Notes: generated by a model from the sequence alone, not told the origin. 50,043 nucleotides of DNA from Chromatiales bacterium (GCA_024762475.1 JANTHJ010000011.1:1-50043); one strand, 5' to 3'; positions 25,651 to 34,448 are shown, counted from the first letter of the stretch. Program-made: numbers and translations.

Positions 25651-26913
25651 ATGCAGACCTCCCTGGCCGACTTCATTCGCGATACCCCCGAAGGAAAGAG
25701 GGCCGAGCAGATCCTGCGCAACTGTGTGCACTGCGGCTTCTGCACCGCCACCTGTCCCACCTACCAATTGCTGGGGGATGAACTGGACGGACCGCGCGGC
25801 CGGATCTATCAAATCAAGCAGATCCTGGAGGGAGAGAGTCCCTCGGCGCACATCCGTGACCACCTGGACCGCTGCCTGGTCTGTCGCGCCTGCGAGACCA
25901 CCTGTCCCTCCGGCGTGGAATACCATCACCTGCTGGACATCGGCCGCGAGACCCTGGGCCAACTCACTCCACGGTCCTTCCATGAGCGTCTGACACGGCG
26001 TGCCATGGTCTGGGTCTTCAGCGAGCCGCGACGCTTCGCTCCCCTGCTCGGCCTGGCGCGCCTGGTCAGGCCCGCCCTGCCTGCAACGCTGCGCAACAAG
26101 ATCCTGCCTGCCCAACAACATGCAAGTCCTCAGCCGGGCCCTGCAAACGGGCGGAAAGCCCACCGCCGCATGTTGCTGCTCGACGGCTGTGTGCAGCCCG
26201 CCCTCGCGCCCCAGATCAACCAGGCGCTGAGCCTGCTGCTGGCCCGCCTCGGCGTCCACGCCCAGGTCGTTCCGCAGGCGGGCTGTTGCGGCGCCCTGCC
26301 CCAGCACCTGGATGAGCCGGAACGCGCCCGGGCCATGGCTCGTCGCAACATCGATGCGTGGCTGCCCGAACTCGACGCCGGTGCCGAGGCCCTGGTGGTG
26401 ACCGCCAGCGGTTGTGGCGCCCACATCAAGGACTACCCCACCCTGCTGGCGGATGACCCCGCCTATGCAGAGGGCGCGCGCCGAATCGCCGAGAAGACCC
26501 ATGACCCGGTGGAGATCCTGCTCGAGGAGGATCTGCGCAAGCTGCAGGCCGAGCCGCGCCAGGCCCGTGTGGCGGTGCATACCCCCTGCACCCTGCAGCA
26601 CGGGCTCGGCCTGGGCGGGCGCCTCCGGGTGCTGCTGACAAAGTTGGGGTACCCGCTGGCGCAGACTACCGAAGACCACCTGTGCTGCGGCTCCGCCGGC
26701 ACCTACTCCCTTACCCAGCCGCGTATCGCCGCGCAGCTGCGCAAACGCAAGCTGCAGGCGCTGCGCGTCGATTCACCCGACCTGATCGTGACCGCCAACA
26801 TCGGGTGCCTGGGACACCTGCAGGACGAAGGTGGTGTGCCGGTGCTGCACTGGCTCAACCTGGTCGCGGAGGATCTGCCATCACCGCACGAATCCACTCT
26901 TGCCACTCCCTGA
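25651..26913 (+). CDS. glcF: Glycolate oxidase iron-sulfur subunit
   Basis: A 420-residue protein starting MQTSLADFIRDTPEG; the ATG at 25651 gives the usual family length. Two 4Fe-4S motifs are complete: C25, C28, C31, C35 (CVHCGFCTATCP) and C75, C78, C81, C85 (CLVCRACETTCP). Two CCG domains follow, with QAGCCGALPQH and DHLCCGSAGTYS. GlcF passes electrons from GlcD/GlcE to the quinone pool at the membrane. No glcD or glcE lies next to it, which is unusual. Another FAD-dependent 2-hydroxyacid dehydrogenase could be the partner. Its 3' end overlaps the converging phosphatase gene by 59 bases. Confidence 0.92.
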   Translation: MQTSLADFIRDTPEGKRAEQILRNCVHCGFCTATCPTYQLLGDELDGPRGRIYQIKQILEGESPSAHIRDHLDRCLVCRACETTCPSGVEYHHLLDIGRETLGQLTPRSFHERLTRRAMVWVFSEPRRFAPLLGLARLVRPALPATLRNKILPAQQHASPQPGPANGRKAHRRMLLLDGCVQPALAPQINQALSLLLARLGVHAQVVPQAGCCGALPQHLDEPERARAMARRNIDAWLPELDAGAEALVVTASGCGAHIKDYPTLLADDPAYAEGARRIAEKTHDPVEILLEEDLRKLQAEPRQARVAVHTPCTLQHGLGLGGRLRVLLTKLGYPLAQTTEDHLCCGSAGTYSLTQPRIAAQLRKRKLQALRVDSPDLIVTANIGCLGHLQDEGGVPVLHWLNLVAEDLPSPHESTLATP

Positions 26914-27682
26914 ACAACTGTGCATGAGTCGCCGCAATGGCGATCCTTGGAGCGAGGCCGAGGTGTTCCATGGGGTGCTGGTCGAAGTCTTCGAACAGGC
27001 CGCCCGCACCGCCTGCCTCCTGCAGCACCAAACTCCCTGCGGCGTAGTCCCATAGCTTCTGCCCGCCATGCAGATAGACTTGCACGCGGCCTGCCGCCAG
27101 CCAGCACCAATCGAGCGCCACCGAACCAAAACTGCGTTGCGAGTGATAGGGCGCCCCCTTGGCAAGCGCGCGAACCAGGGACTCGGGCAGGCGCTTGAGG
27201 TCGACCATGGCCATGGCCTGACCGAGGGAACGGTCCTCGTCGTGCAGGCGTAGCGGGTCGCCGTTCAGCCAGGCGCCTTGGTCACGCAGGGCGCTGAACG
27301 ACTCGTCCCGTATGGGATCGAGCACCACTCCCGCCTGCAGCCGCCCTTCGGCCAGCAGGGCCAGCGACACCCCAAAGAAAGGGATGCCCGAGGCGAAATT
27401 CGAGGTGCCGTCCAGCGGATCCAAGACCCACAGGTGATCCTCGCATTCGGGCATCAGACAGGACTGTCGGTCGGCGTTCATCTCTTCGCCGAGCAGGGCC
27501 ACCTCCGGCCAGCGACGGCGCAGCTCCCCCTGCAGGCGCGTCTGCATCGAGAGGTCCGCATCGGTCACCAGGCTGCCATCGGCCTTGGTGCGCGCCTTCA
27601 CCCGCTCAAAGCATGACAACAACTCCTCACGCGCGGCGACGCGCAATAGTGCCTCTACCTCTCTGAGGTCTTCAATGTCCAT
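26855..27682 (-). CDS. Inositol monophosphatase family enzyme
   Basis: A 275-residue Mg-dependent sugar or inositol phosphatase. The metal site motifs are LLGEEMNAD (Glu pair ~66-67), WVLDPLDGTSNFASGIP (~85-101) and KLWDYAAGSLVLQEAGG near the C-terminus. This is the SuhB/HisN/CysQ superfamily; the sequence alone does not pick inositol-1-P, histidinol-P or PAP as substrate. The tail overlaps the converging glcF by 59 bases. It starts MDIEDLREVEALLRVAARE and diverges from slt with ~380 bases between. Confidence 0.9.
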   Translation of the reverse strand: MDIEDLREVEALLRVAAREELLSCFERVKARTKADGSLVTDADLSMQTRLQGELRRRWPEVALLGEEMNADRQSCLMPECEDHLWVLDPLDGTSNFASGIPFFGVSLALLAEGRLQAGVVLDPIRDESFSALRDQGAWLNGDPLRLHDEDRSLGQAMAMVDLKRLPESLVRALAKGAPYHSQRSFGSVALDWCWLAAGRVQVYLHGGQKLWDYAAGSLVLQEAGGAGGLFEDFDQHPMEHLGLAPRIAIAATHAQLFREWQEWIRAVMADPPRPG

Positions 27683-28061
27683 GCTTGATCACCTGTCAGG
27701 CTCCTGCGCCGGCAACATAGCATGTCCCTATCAAGGACGTGAAACCTCTGCCGTTAACGACGTAAAGGAACCTCTGATCGATTCTGGCGCAAGCAGATTG
27801 TGGTGAAAAATCGCCCGGCTCAAGGCATGGATTGCACGCAATCCCGCAGGGGATCCTCTCTCGCTTCGCGATTCACCTTGTAGCCCGCTGTTGCAAAGAT
27901 CCGCAACCCGGAAATGGACGCTTTTGCGCTGCAGGATGGCGTGTCATGAATTGGTCACAGGCTCCTGAAACAGGGGCAATCCCGTATTGCCCTGACACCG
28001 GCCATGGCCTAGGCTTTGGCGTGTCACCAAACGGAACAACCACGTCCCGGGAACAAACGCA
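27683..28061. other. Intergenic region upstream of slt, no gene seen
   Basis: No credible coding frame. Two small dyads stand out: GGATTGC (27829-27835) with GCAATCC (27838-27844), a 16-base near-continuous palindrome, and GGGCAAT (27974-27980) with ATTGCCC (27986-27992), about 70 bases before the slt start. Promoters for the divergent phosphatase and slt must lie here, but I could not place hexamers with confidence. Confidence 0.55.
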
Positions 28062-30029
28062 TTGAATAACAAGACTGGAAGCAGGGATCAGCTGAAACAC
28101 ATTGCCTGGCTCGCCTGCCTGCTGCTGTTCGTCGCCACCGGCGCCTTCGCCACCGACCGCAAGCTACAGCGTGAACAATTCATCGCAGCCGAAAAGGCAC
28201 TGCAGCGCAACGACCTGTCCGCGTACCGCAAACTCCGCGAACAGTTGCGCGACTACCCCCTGCTGCCCTATCTCGAACTGAAGGCATTGCGCGGCAGGCT
28301 GTCGAAGGCGGGCGACAAGGAGGTACAGCGGTTTCTCGAGCGATACGCGGGCACGCCGGTTGCCGACCTGCTGCGTCGGCCCTGGCTCGATCACTTGGCG
28401 CGCAACAAGCAGTGGCGACGTTACCTGAGCTTCTACCAGCCCCAGTCCAGCGTGCGCCGCCAGTGCCAGCACCTGCAGGCCCTGCTGGCGACTGGGCAGC
28501 GCGAGGCCGTATGGCCTGAGGCACGCCGGCTCTGGCTGCACGGCCGATCACGCCCCAAGGCCTGTGACCCGATCTTCAAGGCCTGGGAGGCCGCGGGCAA
28601 GCGTAACCGCAAGCTCACCTGGCAGCGCATAGATCTGGCCATGCGCGCCGGCCAGCTCAAGCTGGCAACCTACCTGGGCAAGGAACTTGGAAAGACAGAT
28701 CGCGCCTGGCTGGATCGCTGGATCGCACTCTACCGAAAGCCGGAAAAGGCCCGTGAGCACGCCACCTTCGCTGAGCGTCACCCCTGGCGAGAGGCGATGC
28801 TGGCGCAGGCGGTTCAGCGTATGGCCAGGCGCGACGGACTCGCCGCGATCGCACTATGGCAGTCCGTCGAGGGGCGTTACCCGTTTTCCACGAAACAGCG
28901 CTATCAGGTGAAGCGCCGCATAGCGATGGCAGTGGAGCGCAAGGACGGCACGGCCGCCTATCGCTGGATCCTGTCCGTCAAGCCCGGCCCGCAAGATACC
29001 CGCCTACATACCGCGCGCCTGAATGCTGCGCTGCTGCGGCGCGACTGGAAACAACTGGTCAGAGACCTACCCGCATGGCCGGATAGCGAACGCCGCACCG
29101 AGCGTTGGCAGTACTGGTTCGCGCGGGCGCTGGACGGCGTCGGGCAGCAGGCGGAGGCGAAAAAGATGTTCCGCCAGCTCGCCCGGCATCGATCCTACTA
29201 TGGTTTTCTCGCGGCCGACCGCGTGGATGCCCCCTATCATCTGATACACAAACGAACCCCTGCGGACAAAGGCCTGCTCGCCAACCTCAGGCGCGAATCC
29301 GGCATCCAGCGGGCCCTCGAGCTGCACGCACTACGACGTAACGTGGACGCCCGCCGGGAATGGCGCTATGCGACTCGCCAACTCGAAAAACCCTCGCTCA
29401 AGGCCGCTGCGCTTATCGCAGAGCGGGCCGATTGGCACGACCAGGCAATCTTTACGCTCGCCAAGACCGGTTACTGGGACGACCTGGAACTGCGTTTCCC
29501 CCTGCAGCACCGCAAGGTCGTATCCACCCAGGCGAAACAGAATGCACTCGACATGGCCTGGGTCTACGCAGTAATTCGCCAGGAGAGTGCCTTCATGCGC
29601 GATGCCCGATCCCGTGTGGGCGCACTCGGACTGATGCAACTGATGCCGGCTACCGCCCGGCAGGTCGCCCGTCACCAACTCGAGATCAAGCCGCCTCCAC
29701 GCCGCCGGCTACTCGAACCATCACTCAACATTCGGTTGGGCAGCGCCTATCTCAGGGAGCTCAAGGAACAGCTGGAGGACAATCCGGTGCTCGCAACCGC
29801 CGCCTACAACGCAGGCCCTCACCGTGTGAACCGCTGGCTGCCGAAGGAGGGCCTGGAAGCCGATATCTGGGTGGAGCTGATCCCGTTCAACGAGACGCGT
29901 AAATACCTGCGACGGGTGATGAGCTATACCGTCATCTACGACAAACGCCTGGGACGCGAGCCGCGACGGCTCAAGGAACGCATGAAGCCGGTCGCCAGTC
30001 TGGCCGACCAGCGCGTGGCGGGCGCCTGA
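28062..30029 (+). CDS. slt: Soluble lytic murein transglycosylase (Slt70 type)
   Basis: A 655-residue periplasmic enzyme that cleaves the MurNAc-GlcNAc bond of peptidoglycan with 1,6-anhydro product. It uses a TTG start. A signal peptide ends near residue 30 (LACLLLFVATGAFAT). A long helical superhelix domain occupies ~40-480. The C-terminal catalytic domain begins VYAVIRQESAFMRDARS with the active Glu, then VGALGLMQLMPATARQVA and LATAAYNAGPHRVNRWL, and ends ETRKYLRRVMSYTVIY. Length and order match E. coli Slt70 (645). Its stop abuts the stop of a converging Sel1 gene. With Mpl it fits murein recycling. Confidence 0.96.
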   Translation: MNNKTGSRDQLKHIAWLACLLLFVATGAFATDRKLQREQFIAAEKALQRNDLSAYRKLREQLRDYPLLPYLELKALRGRLSKAGDKEVQRFLERYAGTPVADLLRRPWLDHLARNKQWRRYLSFYQPQSSVRRQCQHLQALLATGQREAVWPEARRLWLHGRSRPKACDPIFKAWEAAGKRNRKLTWQRIDLAMRAGQLKLATYLGKELGKTDRAWLDRWIALYRKPEKAREHATFAERHPWREAMLAQAVQRMARRDGLAAIALWQSVEGRYPFSTKQRYQVKRRIAMAVERKDGTAAYRWILSVKPGPQDTRLHTARLNAALLRRDWKQLVRDLPAWPDSERRTERWQYWFARALDGVGQQAEAKKMFRQLARHRSYYGFLAADRVDAPYHLIHKRTPADKGLLANLRRESGIQRALELHALRRNVDARREWRYATRQLEKPSLKAAALIAERADWHDQAIFTLAKTGYWDDLELRFPLQHRKVVSTQAKQNALDMAWVYAVIRQESAFMRDARSRVGALGLMQLMPATARQVARHQLEIKPPPRRRLLEPSLNIRLGSAYLRELKEQLEDNPVLATAAYNAGPHRVNRWLPKEGLEADIWVELIPFNETRKYLRRVMSYTVIYDKRLGREPRRLKERMKPVASLADQRVAGA

Positions 30030-30659
30030 TCAGGCGTTCCCGTTCGAGCCCTCCAGCATCATTGCGCGCGCCCGCTGCAGCTGCTCGGGCTGCATCCGCT
30101 GCACCAGGTGCCGGACATATTCTTCCGCACGCTTGTTACCGCCCGCTTGCGCCAGAGTGAGCCACTGCAGCGCCAGCACGTCATCGTTCTCGACATGCTT
30201 CCCCTCCATCAGCAATTTGCCCAGTGCGAACTGGGCGGAGGGCTCGCCGCGCTGGGCGGCGAGCTGATAATAGTGGATGGCCCGCAGCATGTCCGGTTCC
30301 ACCCCGTGTTGCCCGAAACGGTACATAGTCGCCGCCACGTACTGTGCCTTGGCCGAGCCCTTGTCCGCAGCCAGCAGGTAGAGCTCGCGCGCCCGATCGT
30401 CGTCCATTTCCACGCCCGCACCGGAGGCATACATCCAGGCCAGCGTCAGCAGGGCTGTCTCGTGCCCCTGCCGCGCGGATTGCGTGAACCAGTGTTCCGC
30501 CCGAGTGTGATCGAGCGGCACGCCCTCGCCATTCCCGTATAGCATGCCCAGCCGGTACTGGGCCTCGGCATCGCCCGCTTCCGCCGCAGCCCGCAAGGCT
30601 TCCAGGGCTTGTGCCTGAGTGGCGGTCAATTGCTGCTCGGAATTGTCGTTCTGTGTCAT
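30030..30659 (-). CDS. Sel1-repeat protein
   Basis: A 209-residue protein, MTQNDNSEQQLTATQAQALE, with four to five Sel1 repeats: GDAEAQYRLGMLYGNGEGV, HETALLTLAWMYASGAGV, SAKAQYVAATMYRFGQHGV, EPSAQFALGKLLMEGKHV and a last degenerate one. It has no signal peptide, so probably cytosolic. It ends tail to tail against slt with no space between. It is distinct from, but of the same class as, the Sel1 protein at 24586-25032. Role is unknown. Confidence 0.88.
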   Translation of the reverse strand: MTQNDNSEQQLTATQAQALEALRAAAEAGDAEAQYRLGMLYGNGEGVPLDHTRAEHWFTQSARQGHETALLTLAWMYASGAGVEMDDDRARELYLLAADKGSAKAQYVAATMYRFGQHGVEPDMLRAIHYYQLAAQRGEPSAQFALGKLLMEGKHVENDDVLALQWLTLAQAGGNKRAEEYVRHLVQRMQPEQLQRARAMMLEGSNGNA

Positions 30660-30794
30660 TGTTCGGCCATCTCAACCAAGGATCTCCCGATTATCGCAGG
30701 GCGGGCGCGCCGAAAAGACCCGGCTGGGGATGGGTGAGATGCAAAGAACACGAAGCCGACCACGATGTACTGGCCGGGGAGGCTCTGATTAATC

Positions 30795-30838
30795 CCTCCC
30801 CCCGCTTGCGGGGGGAGGTGAAAAATCGAATTTTTCAC
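30795..30838. repeat. Double hairpin after the cyclase-like gene
   Basis: CCTCCCCCCGC (30795-30805) pairs perfectly with GCGGGGGGAGG (30808-30818), and GTGAAAAAT (30818-30826) pairs with ATTTTTCAC (30830-30838), which touches the TAG stop of the cyclase-like gene. On the minus strand the T-rich arm comes first and the GC stem second, so it is not a canonical terminator; it may be an intergenic REP-type repeat that stabilises or ends the transcript. Confidence 0.6.
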
Positions 30839-33171
30839 TAGCCTGCCGTGCGCGCGGAAGTCCGCATTTCCCGCCGCGCGCGGGCGATGATCTCCGGATC
30901 GGTAACGACCTCGTAGTAGACGCGCCCCGAACGGTCGCCCTCGAGCAGGCGATCTCCCATCCACAAGGGAAGCGGGGTCTCGCGGATCACCAGCCAGTGG
31001 CTGCTGCCGGTCAGATCGAGGTAACGTCCCACATGGCAGACCTCGGCACGGTCGCCCTGTGGTCGACCAAGGGTGATCCGGCGCAATCTGAGTTCTGCTC
31101 CCAGCTGAAAGAAGGCGGCAGCCTCCAGTTCGATGCCATTCACGTTGTAACGCAGCACCCCGTCAGGGTCGTACTTTGAACTCTGATTCTCCCGCACCGG
31201 CACCGCCACCACTACCCGCTGCCCGGGGTCGAGTCGGTCTGAAAGGATCCGGCGCATGGTCGGATGGCAGGACGACAGCCGGTCGGCGCGGTTGATGGCC
31301 GGCGATATCATGATCCGGTGGCCTTCGTCATAGAGATAGGTTGGCGCCTCATTGGAGTAGGCAATGCCGACCCCCAGCACCAGTTCGGGCAGCCCCAGGG
31401 TCCGGCTTTCGGCGTTCTTTGCCTCGACCACCTCGAGCACCCGTTGCGCCAGGCCGCAGGCACGCGCCACCGCCAGGTGATCACGCGGCTGACCCTCGAA
31501 CTCCATCAGCGAAAGGATCACTGCGTCCCCCTCGACAAACACCTTTTCCGCACCGAATGCGCGCAGCTGCTTGTTGATCGGGTCGTAGAGGTTGCGACTG
31601 AAGTAGGTGGCCGGATTGAGATTGCGCGCACGCATCTGCGCAGTAATCTCGGTAGAGCCTCGCACGTCCGCCTTGAGGACGACGTGGCCCACGACCCGCT
31701 GATCGGTTTCCTTGCTGCCGCGGCGGAAATCCTGCAGCAGATTGTTGGCTGCCGACATGGACAGGTCCTGCTGATCCTGCAGCAGGCGAATGTAATCCAG
31801 ACCATTGTAAAGCCAGGTAGCCAGCTTCAGATGGTAGCGATAATCCACCAGTTCGCTGAAGAAGCTGGCCAGCATGCGCTGGCCAGCATGCCGACCGGTC
31901 AATTCCACCGCCTTGATGCGCTCCTCGATCAGGCGCACCACCGGGCGGGCGTCTTCCACGCCCGGCAGGGTCTGCAGGCGTCGAACCAGTTCGCGTCCGC
32001 GGATCTCGCCAGCCAGATAGTCGAATACCCAGTCGACTCCGCCCCGCAGCCCGAGGTTGGGATACACCGACTTGAGCAGAAAGGACGCGCGGATACGCGA
32101 CATCAGGCCTGCTCTCTCGACACCCACCATCAGCTCCTTCATCTTCGCCCGCTGCAGGGTGATGAACTGGCGGCTGCTCCAAGGGCCCACCTGCGGCCAG
32201 GGCTCCACATCGCCCCCCAGCAACTGCAGGACCGCCTTGGCATTGTCGAACTCATGCGGCACCAGCATTGCCAGTTCGCCCTGATCGACCAGCAGGCCGG
32301 TACGCCTGAGTATTTCGGTGTGCCCCCGCAGCACCGAGTCTCCGGGCAATGCGCCCTCCTCCTGCAGTACCGAGTCTGCCGACAGTCCCAATTCGTCCGG
32401 CAACCACTCGGCCACTGCTTCAAAGAACAGCCGATTGAGCGTCTGGGCGTGCTCGTCGTTGCGCAGCACATGGGGATAATAGTTGAAGTAGTCCTCGTTC
32501 GACCCCAGCCCCCCGAGCTGCACCACCGGGTTGGCCAGCATGGCGCGCGACACCGGCCAGGACATGCCCATCACCGTCTTGCGCATCTTGCGCAGGTGGG
32601 AATCCTCCTGTCGCATCACCACGCGCATCACATCATGCAGCGTCCGGTATCGGATCGACTGCTCGTTGCGCGCCAGGATCACCACCTTGTCGTGCAGCTC
32701 CAGGCTGCGACCGCTGTACCGGCGAGCCGGCTGCGAGCGGGCATCCTCCAGTTCGCGACGCAACTCCTGAAGCTGGTGGTCCACCTGCTCGATCAGCAAT
32801 CTGATCACCGCCAGCTGGAACAGCTGACAGGATTCAGGACGCGCCCTGGCACGGCTCTCGCGCAACACCAGGCGTGTGTTCTCAGAGTAGTTGCGGCGGA
32901 AGACCTCCGCCACGTCGAGATCGGGCGCCTTGGGGGCCTCGTCCCAGAAATAACGACGCACATCCTCGTTGAGGGTACTCCGGACCAGGGAAATGGCCGC
33001 GTCGATCAGCTCCGGATCCAGCGCCACATCGATGTGGGTGCTGTCCACCCCGCGCGGGAAACGTTCCAGGCGCAGGCGATGGAAGGCAGGCCTCGCCATA
33101 CGCGACAGCACCGTCTTGCGATCCATCCGCGATCGCTGTTGGCCCAGCAGTAGCGATTTCATCGACTGCAT
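30838..33171 (-). CDS. Large protein with a class III nucleotide-cyclase-like domain
   Basis: A 777-residue protein with a good AGGAGACAT ribosome site. Residues ~1-485 are mostly helical, Arg-rich, and not recognised. Residues ~495-665 resemble class III adenylate/guanylate cyclases: KADVRGSTEI with Asp502, FVEGDAVILSLME with Asp549 (47 residues apart, as in metal-binding pairs), LGVGIAYSNEAP, and SPAINRADRLSS, which keeps the Asn and Arg of the usual NLAAR motif. The Phe after the first Gly is replaced by Ser. A C-terminal domain of ~110 residues follows. There is no membrane segment. It lies 32 bases after the rsd gene. Activity and product are unknown. Confidence 0.7.
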   Translation of the reverse strand: MQSMKSLLLGQQRSRMDRKTVLSRMARPAFHRLRLERFPRGVDSTHIDVALDPELIDAAISLVRSTLNEDVRRYFWDEAPKAPDLDVAEVFRRNYSENTRLVLRESRARARPESCQLFQLAVIRLLIEQVDHQLQELRRELEDARSQPARRYSGRSLELHDKVVILARNEQSIRYRTLHDVMRVVMRQEDSHLRKMRKTVMGMSWPVSRAMLANPVVQLGGLGSNEDYFNYYPHVLRNDEHAQTLNRLFFEAVAEWLPDELGLSADSVLQEEGALPGDSVLRGHTEILRRTGLLVDQGELAMLVPHEFDNAKAVLQLLGGDVEPWPQVGPWSSRQFITLQRAKMKELMVGVERAGLMSRIRASFLLKSVYPNLGLRGGVDWVFDYLAGEIRGRELVRRLQTLPGVEDARPVVRLIEERIKAVELTGRHAGQRMLASFFSELVDYRYHLKLATWLYNGLDYIRLLQDQQDLSMSAANNLLQDFRRGSKETDQRVVGHVVLKADVRGSTEITAQMRARNLNPATYFSRNLYDPINKQLRAFGAEKVFVEGDAVILSLMEFEGQPRDHLAVARACGLAQRVLEVVEAKNAESRTLGLPELVLGVGIAYSNEAPTYLYDEGHRIMISPAINRADRLSSCHPTMRRILSDRLDPGQRVVVAVPVRENQSSKYDPDGVLRYNVNGIELEAAAFFQLGAELRLRRITLGRPQGDRAEVCHVGRYLDLTGSSHWLVIRETPLPLWMGDRLLEGDRSGRVYYEVVTDPEIIARARREMRTSARTAG

Positions 33172-33203
33172 ATGTCTCCTTGCGGCCCAGCGGCTCCTCG
33201 CAG

Positions 33204-33650
33204 TCAGCTCCCCAACAGGGCAGCGATGATCCGGTCTTCCATTTCCGCTCGAATGGCCAGTTCCTCGCCCAAGCTGTTCAGATCATCACCCAACGCGTGC
33301 AGATCCAGCCGGTGGTCATTCGCGTCATACCTGTCATTGAACTCGACTGCGGCCTCGGTGGCCTCCGCGATGCGCGGGTACACCTCACGCGCCACCTCGA
33401 TCACCCCCGTGCGCCGTTCGCGGCCGTTGATGATCCGTTCGTAGATCTCGAAGTGGGCAAAGGCCGAATAATCGACCAGAAGCTCGCAAAATCGCTGCAA
33501 GAGCTGGTCGAAATCATCTTCCTCGCCCTTGTCGAGGGGCTGGGCGCCCGCCAGCTTGCAAAACTTCACCACCAGCTGTTGTCGCTCCTCGAGCAACTTG
33601 TCGATCGTATCCCGCGTACCGGTGCGACGTTCCTGCCTGCCCGTGCTCAT
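33204..33650 (-). CDS. rsd: Rsd/AlgQ-type anti-sigma-70 factor
   Basis: A 148-residue helical protein starting at MSTGRQERR, where GGAGAA precedes the ATG. The segment LLVDYSAFAHFEIYERII, with its Asp-Tyr and His-Phe-x-Ile-Tyr-Glu-Arg core, is the Rsd/AlgQ signature. REVYPRIAEATEAAVEFNDRY and LGEELAIRAEMEDRIIAALL complete the match to E. coli Rsd. Rsd binds region 4 of sigma-70 (RpoD) in the cytosol and favours alternative sigma factors in slow growth; it also affects SpoT in E. coli. The gene is followed by the cyclase-like gene in an apparent two-gene operon, an arrangement not familiar to me. rpoD itself is at 45206. Confidence 0.87.
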   Translation of the reverse strand: MSTGRQERRTGTRDTIDKLLEERQQLVVKFCKLAGAQPLDKGEEDDFDQLLQRFCELLVDYSAFAHFEIYERIINGRERRTGVIEVAREVYPRIAEATEAAVEFNDRYDANDHRLDLHALGDDLNSLGEELAIRAEMEDRIIAALLGS

Positions 33651-33785
33651 TTCTCCAATCCGTGTTCCATCCCCGCAATCAGACATCTACCACCTCGACC
33701 CGCATTTCGGTTTCCGACGCGACAAGGCATGGCCTAGAATCGCTTTGTACGCAAGTTTAACCTTAAATTCCTCAAAAGGTGTGCT

Positions 33786-34391
33786 GTGCAGGCATATGCG
33801 AAATTGCTGATGATCGGCTTGCTGCTGGGCCTGGCCGGCTCTGCCGCGCCGGCCACCACAGGCAGCCCCTTCATGGACATGATGCGCGGCATGGCGACGG
33901 GACTTGCCCTGCTCGGGCAAAACAGCAGCACCTCCCCAACCACCGTGTATCCACAGATCCAGGCGCTGCCGATTCCCGGCTATCCCCCATTTGCATCCGG
34001 CCTTCCCTGGGCACCGTCATTCCCTGGCCTGCCCCCCAACCTACCCTATGGGGCAAGCCCTTATGGCAGCACCCCCTGGCCGCCCCCCGCTCCTTATGCC
34101 GGGGGCGGCAACATACTGAGCAGGCTGCAGGGAGCCTGGGAAAGCAGCAACGGCAGCTTGCTCCTGGTGCGCAACAACATGGCGCGGCTCTATGTCTCGC
34201 GTGACCAGTATCAGGATCTCTATATCACTGCCGGTCCTCGCTATCTGTGGTTGCGGCCGGTCAGGGGCCAGAGTCCGACCCGCTATGAGCACCACATCTA
34301 TCGGGACCGCATGGTACTGCGTGACGGACGCGGCAACAGCCTCGTCCTGCGCCGTTACAAGCCGAAGACGTCGGACGGGAATCTGCCTTGA
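33786..34391 (+). CDS. Secreted Pro/Gly-rich protein, function unknown
   Basis: A 201-residue protein from a GTG start with AAAGGTG before it. A signal peptide (LLMIGLLLGLAGSAAPA) is followed by a low-complexity region at ~45-110 rich in Pro, Gly, Tyr and Ser (PIPGYPPFASGLPW and similar). A compact C-terminal domain (~110-190) begins SRLQGAWESSNGSLLLVRNN and contains RLYVSRDQYQDLYITAGPRY. That domain could be a small beta-rich lipocalin-like or DUF fold; I do not recognise it. It is divergent from rsd and followed by the NDUFA9-like gene. Confidence 0.7.
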   Translation: MQAYAKLLMIGLLLGLAGSAAPATTGSPFMDMMRGMATGLALLGQNSSTSPTTVYPQIQALPIPGYPPFASGLPWAPSFPGLPPNLPYGASPYGSTPWPPPAPYAGGGNILSRLQGAWESSNGSLLLVRNNMARLYVSRDQYQDLYITAGPRYLWLRPVRGQSPTRYEHHIYRDRMVLRDGRGNSLVLRRYKPKTSDGNLP

Positions 34392-34448
34392 GTCAAGGTG
34401 TCGCCTCCCGCTATAGTGGCGTCAACAGTCCCAGCAGAGTCACGACGG

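Noticed and set aside
31264-33153. 629-codon plus-strand frame opposite the cyclase-like gene
   Set aside because: Gln/His/Arg-rich shadow without domain features; the minus-strand gene has a good ribosome site and conserved motifs.
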